A stretch of DNA of 6,010 nt from assembly GCA_003222375.1 (NCBI GenBank), contig QHVX01000157.1, positions 21,069 through 27,078 on the forward strand, read 5' to 3'. Source of the DNA: Acidobacteriota bacterium. GTDB lineage: Bacteria; Acidobacteriota; Thermoanaerobaculia; Gp7-AA8. The stretch's first letter is position 1; every line of letters starts with the position of its first letter. The position numbers and the translations under genes were made by a program. The notes under the pieces were generated by a model that was given only the letters and a program-made list of their open reading frames with translations, searched no databases and was not told the DNA's origin. Shown here piece after piece: positions 4,802 to 6,010 of this stretch.

Positions 4802-5587
4802 GTGCCTTCCAGATCGCGGCCGTACGAGCAGTTCGGCAACTACATTCTGCTGAAGAAACTGGAAGCCGATTCGCTCGGCGAGCTGTGGCGTGCTGTTCGA
4901 ATCGATGATCGTCACCTCGGCCCTCTGGTCGCCCTTCGGCGATTCACGGGCGGCGATCGTCAGGCTCTCGCAAATGCCGCCGCCGATGCTCACGCCATTG
5001 TTCCGATGCTCGAGGGCACGTCCTTCGTGAAGGACCAGGCGATCGACGTCGTCGACGGCGTTCCGTTTATCGCCCACGATTACAGTGGCGGCCGATCGCT
5101 GCGGCACATCCTCGACCGCGCTCACGGAGGTGCGGGCATCACTCCGAATCCCGTGCCGATCGACCAGGCCATCCACATCGCGGAAAAAGTTGCGCTTTCG
5201 CTGGTGACGCTCGCCGATCTTCGGTTCGGCGGCAACCGTCTGGCGCACGGCGCGCTGATCCCGCAGTTCATCTGGATCGAAGATGACGGCGAGATTCGCG
5301 TCGCCGGGCAGCAGTTAGGTCGCGGGCTGATCGCGTCGCTGAAGGACAGCAAAGTCTCCGCGGCCATCGGCCGTTATTTTTCTCCGGAATACGCGCATTC
5401 GGGCGAGCCGACCCAAACGTCGGAAGTGTTCGCGATGGGCGCGATTCTCTTCCTGCTCGTCACCGGGCACGACGCTCCGGATGCCGCGCACGTCAGCGCG
5501 TTCTCGCAGCACACGACATTCGCGCGTTGCTCGAAAAATCGCTGGCCATCGATCCTGCGCGGCGGTTCGCGTCGATCGGCGACCTGA
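4802..5587 (+). CDS. Ser/Thr-kinase-like pseudokinase, N-terminal part (frameshifted)
   Basis: This frame gives 261 residues from GTG, but only about the first 236 look native. The pattern is a Hanks-type kinase domain: YILLKKLEADSLGELWRAV as subdomain I, VALRRF as the beta-3 strand, AHGALIPQFIWI in the catalytic-loop position, GEIRVAGQQLG at the DFG position, and YFSPEYA with SEVFAMGAILFLLVTG as subdomains VIII-IX. Key residues are gone: the glycine loop has lost its first glycines, the ATP lysine is Arg (46/47), the HRD Asp is Ala (151), the following Lys is Ile (153), and DFG is GQQ (169-171). It should be catalytically dead, acting if at all as a scaffold or binding module. After about residue 236 the frame reads unrelated sequence to a TGA at 5585-5587, while the kinase C-lobe continues in another frame. 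Kinase-fold identity is fairly sure. Confidence 0.8.
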   Translation: MPSRSRPYEQFGNYILLKKLEADSLGELWRAVRIDDRHLGPLVALRRFTGGDRQALANAAADAHAIVPMLEGTSFVKDQAIDVVDGVPFIAHDYSGGRSLRHILDRAHGGAGITPNPVPIDQAIHIAEKVALSLVTLADLRFGGNRLAHGALIPQFIWIEDDGEIRVAGQQLGRGLIASLKDSKVSAAIGRYFSPEYAHSGEPTQTSEVFAMGAILFLLVTGHDAPDAAHVSAFSQHTTFARCSKNRWPSILRGGSRRSAT

Positions 5588-6010
5588 AGCAGGCCCTCTC
5601 CGCTCTCGCGCACAGCGGAAAGTACTCGGCCACCACCTTCAACCTGGCCTTCTATCTCAGCAACCTGCTCAAGAAAGAGATGGAAGGTGAAACGGTCGAC
5701 CGTGAGAAAGAGTCGAAGGTCAATGTGGCGCCATATCTCGAGCAGCAGCTCGAGAGGATCTCGGCGCCGATTCTTTTGCAGCCCACGCCGAAGAGCAAGG
5801 CGCCGCTGATCGCGATCATTGCCGGTGTCGTCGCGGCGATCGTCGGTCTCGGGATCTGGATGCTGCGGGGCTCGAGCGCGAACGCAACTTCCAAGATCGC
5901 GTCGCCGGCACGCGTCGCCACCCGCCCGCCCACGCCGCCGCCGATCGTTCCGCAGCCGATCATCGCAACGCCGTCGCAGGCGCCGGTGACCGCGACGACG
6001 GCGACGATCG
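5515..6010 (+). pseudogene. C-terminal part of the same kinase-like gene, shifted frame, cut by window end
   Basis: In frame 1 from about 5515 the sequence reads DIRALLEKSLAIDPARRF, a typical end of a Hanks kinase C-lobe (subdomain XI, with the conserved Arg). It continues without a stop to the end of the window. It includes a charged segment (LLKKEMEGETVDREKE), one membrane helix (5800-5865, 22 residues, preceded by KSK), and a Pro/Thr/Ala-rich region expected outside the membrane. This is the layout of bacterial receptor-type kinases, so it belongs with the 4802 reading frame. Relative to kinases, the stretch between VTGHDAP and DIRALL is short, perhaps by 10-20 residues, suggesting an out-of-frame deletion. 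What lies at the real C terminus is outside the window. I cannot tell a true lesion from an assembly or sequencing error. Confidence 0.7.

Noticed and set aside
4445..5248. Long minus-strand open frame across mltG and the kinase-like gene
   Set aside because: It is antisense to two recognisable genes, has shadow-like composition and crosses a + strand promoter and ribosome site.
5531..5540. Programmed -1 frameshift at the AAAAA run in the kinase gene
   Set aside because: There is no proper X XXY YYZ slippery heptamer, and the family-like sequence in the new frame already begins upstream, near 5515.

Overview
The window looks like a chromosomal piece of a GC-rich, Gram-negative-type bacterium. 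My best guess is an Acidobacteriota-like lineage, from the style of the GspG-like pilins and the PilT next to a zinc-ribbon protein. This is recalled family resemblance, not a database result. No RNA gene, IS element or CRISPR array is visible.

Layout. (1) 1-1414, + strand: a tandem array of at least three closely related type IV prepilin/GspG-like pseudopilin genes. The first is cut by the window edge. The first and third end in strong intrinsic terminators, and the third has a candidate sigma-54 promoter. (2) 1413-3125, - strand, convergent to the pilins: a PilT/PilU-family retraction ATPase gene followed after 3 nt by a gene for a zinc-ribbon plus degenerate receiver-domain protein. (3) 3126-3259: a divergent intergenic region dominated by a REP/BIME-like palindromic element with candidate -10 boxes on each side. 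(4) 3260-4746, + strand: ruvX (yqgF) overlapping mltG. (5) 4802-6010, + strand: a membrane-anchored Ser/Thr-kinase-like protein that lacks the catalytic residues, is frameshifted near 5500-5515, and runs off the window.

How the genes fit together: regions 1 and 2 form a pilus module, with fibre subunits opposite a retraction motor and a probable accessory or regulator. Regions 4 and 5 are housekeeping and envelope functions: RuvX for RNA/DNA processing, MltG for ending peptidoglycan strands, and a pseudokinase with a Pro/Thr-rich region beyond its membrane helix.

The least ordinary signals are: an apparent ATA start codon for mltG with a perfect Shine-Dalgarno spacing; an apparent internal deletion of about 20 residues in the PilT C-terminal domain; a zinc-ribbon/pseudo-receiver protein translationally linked to pilT; and the broken pseudokinase. 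I see no clear evidence for a wholly new multi-gene system. The closest candidate is the pilT-zinc-ribbon pair facing the pilin array.
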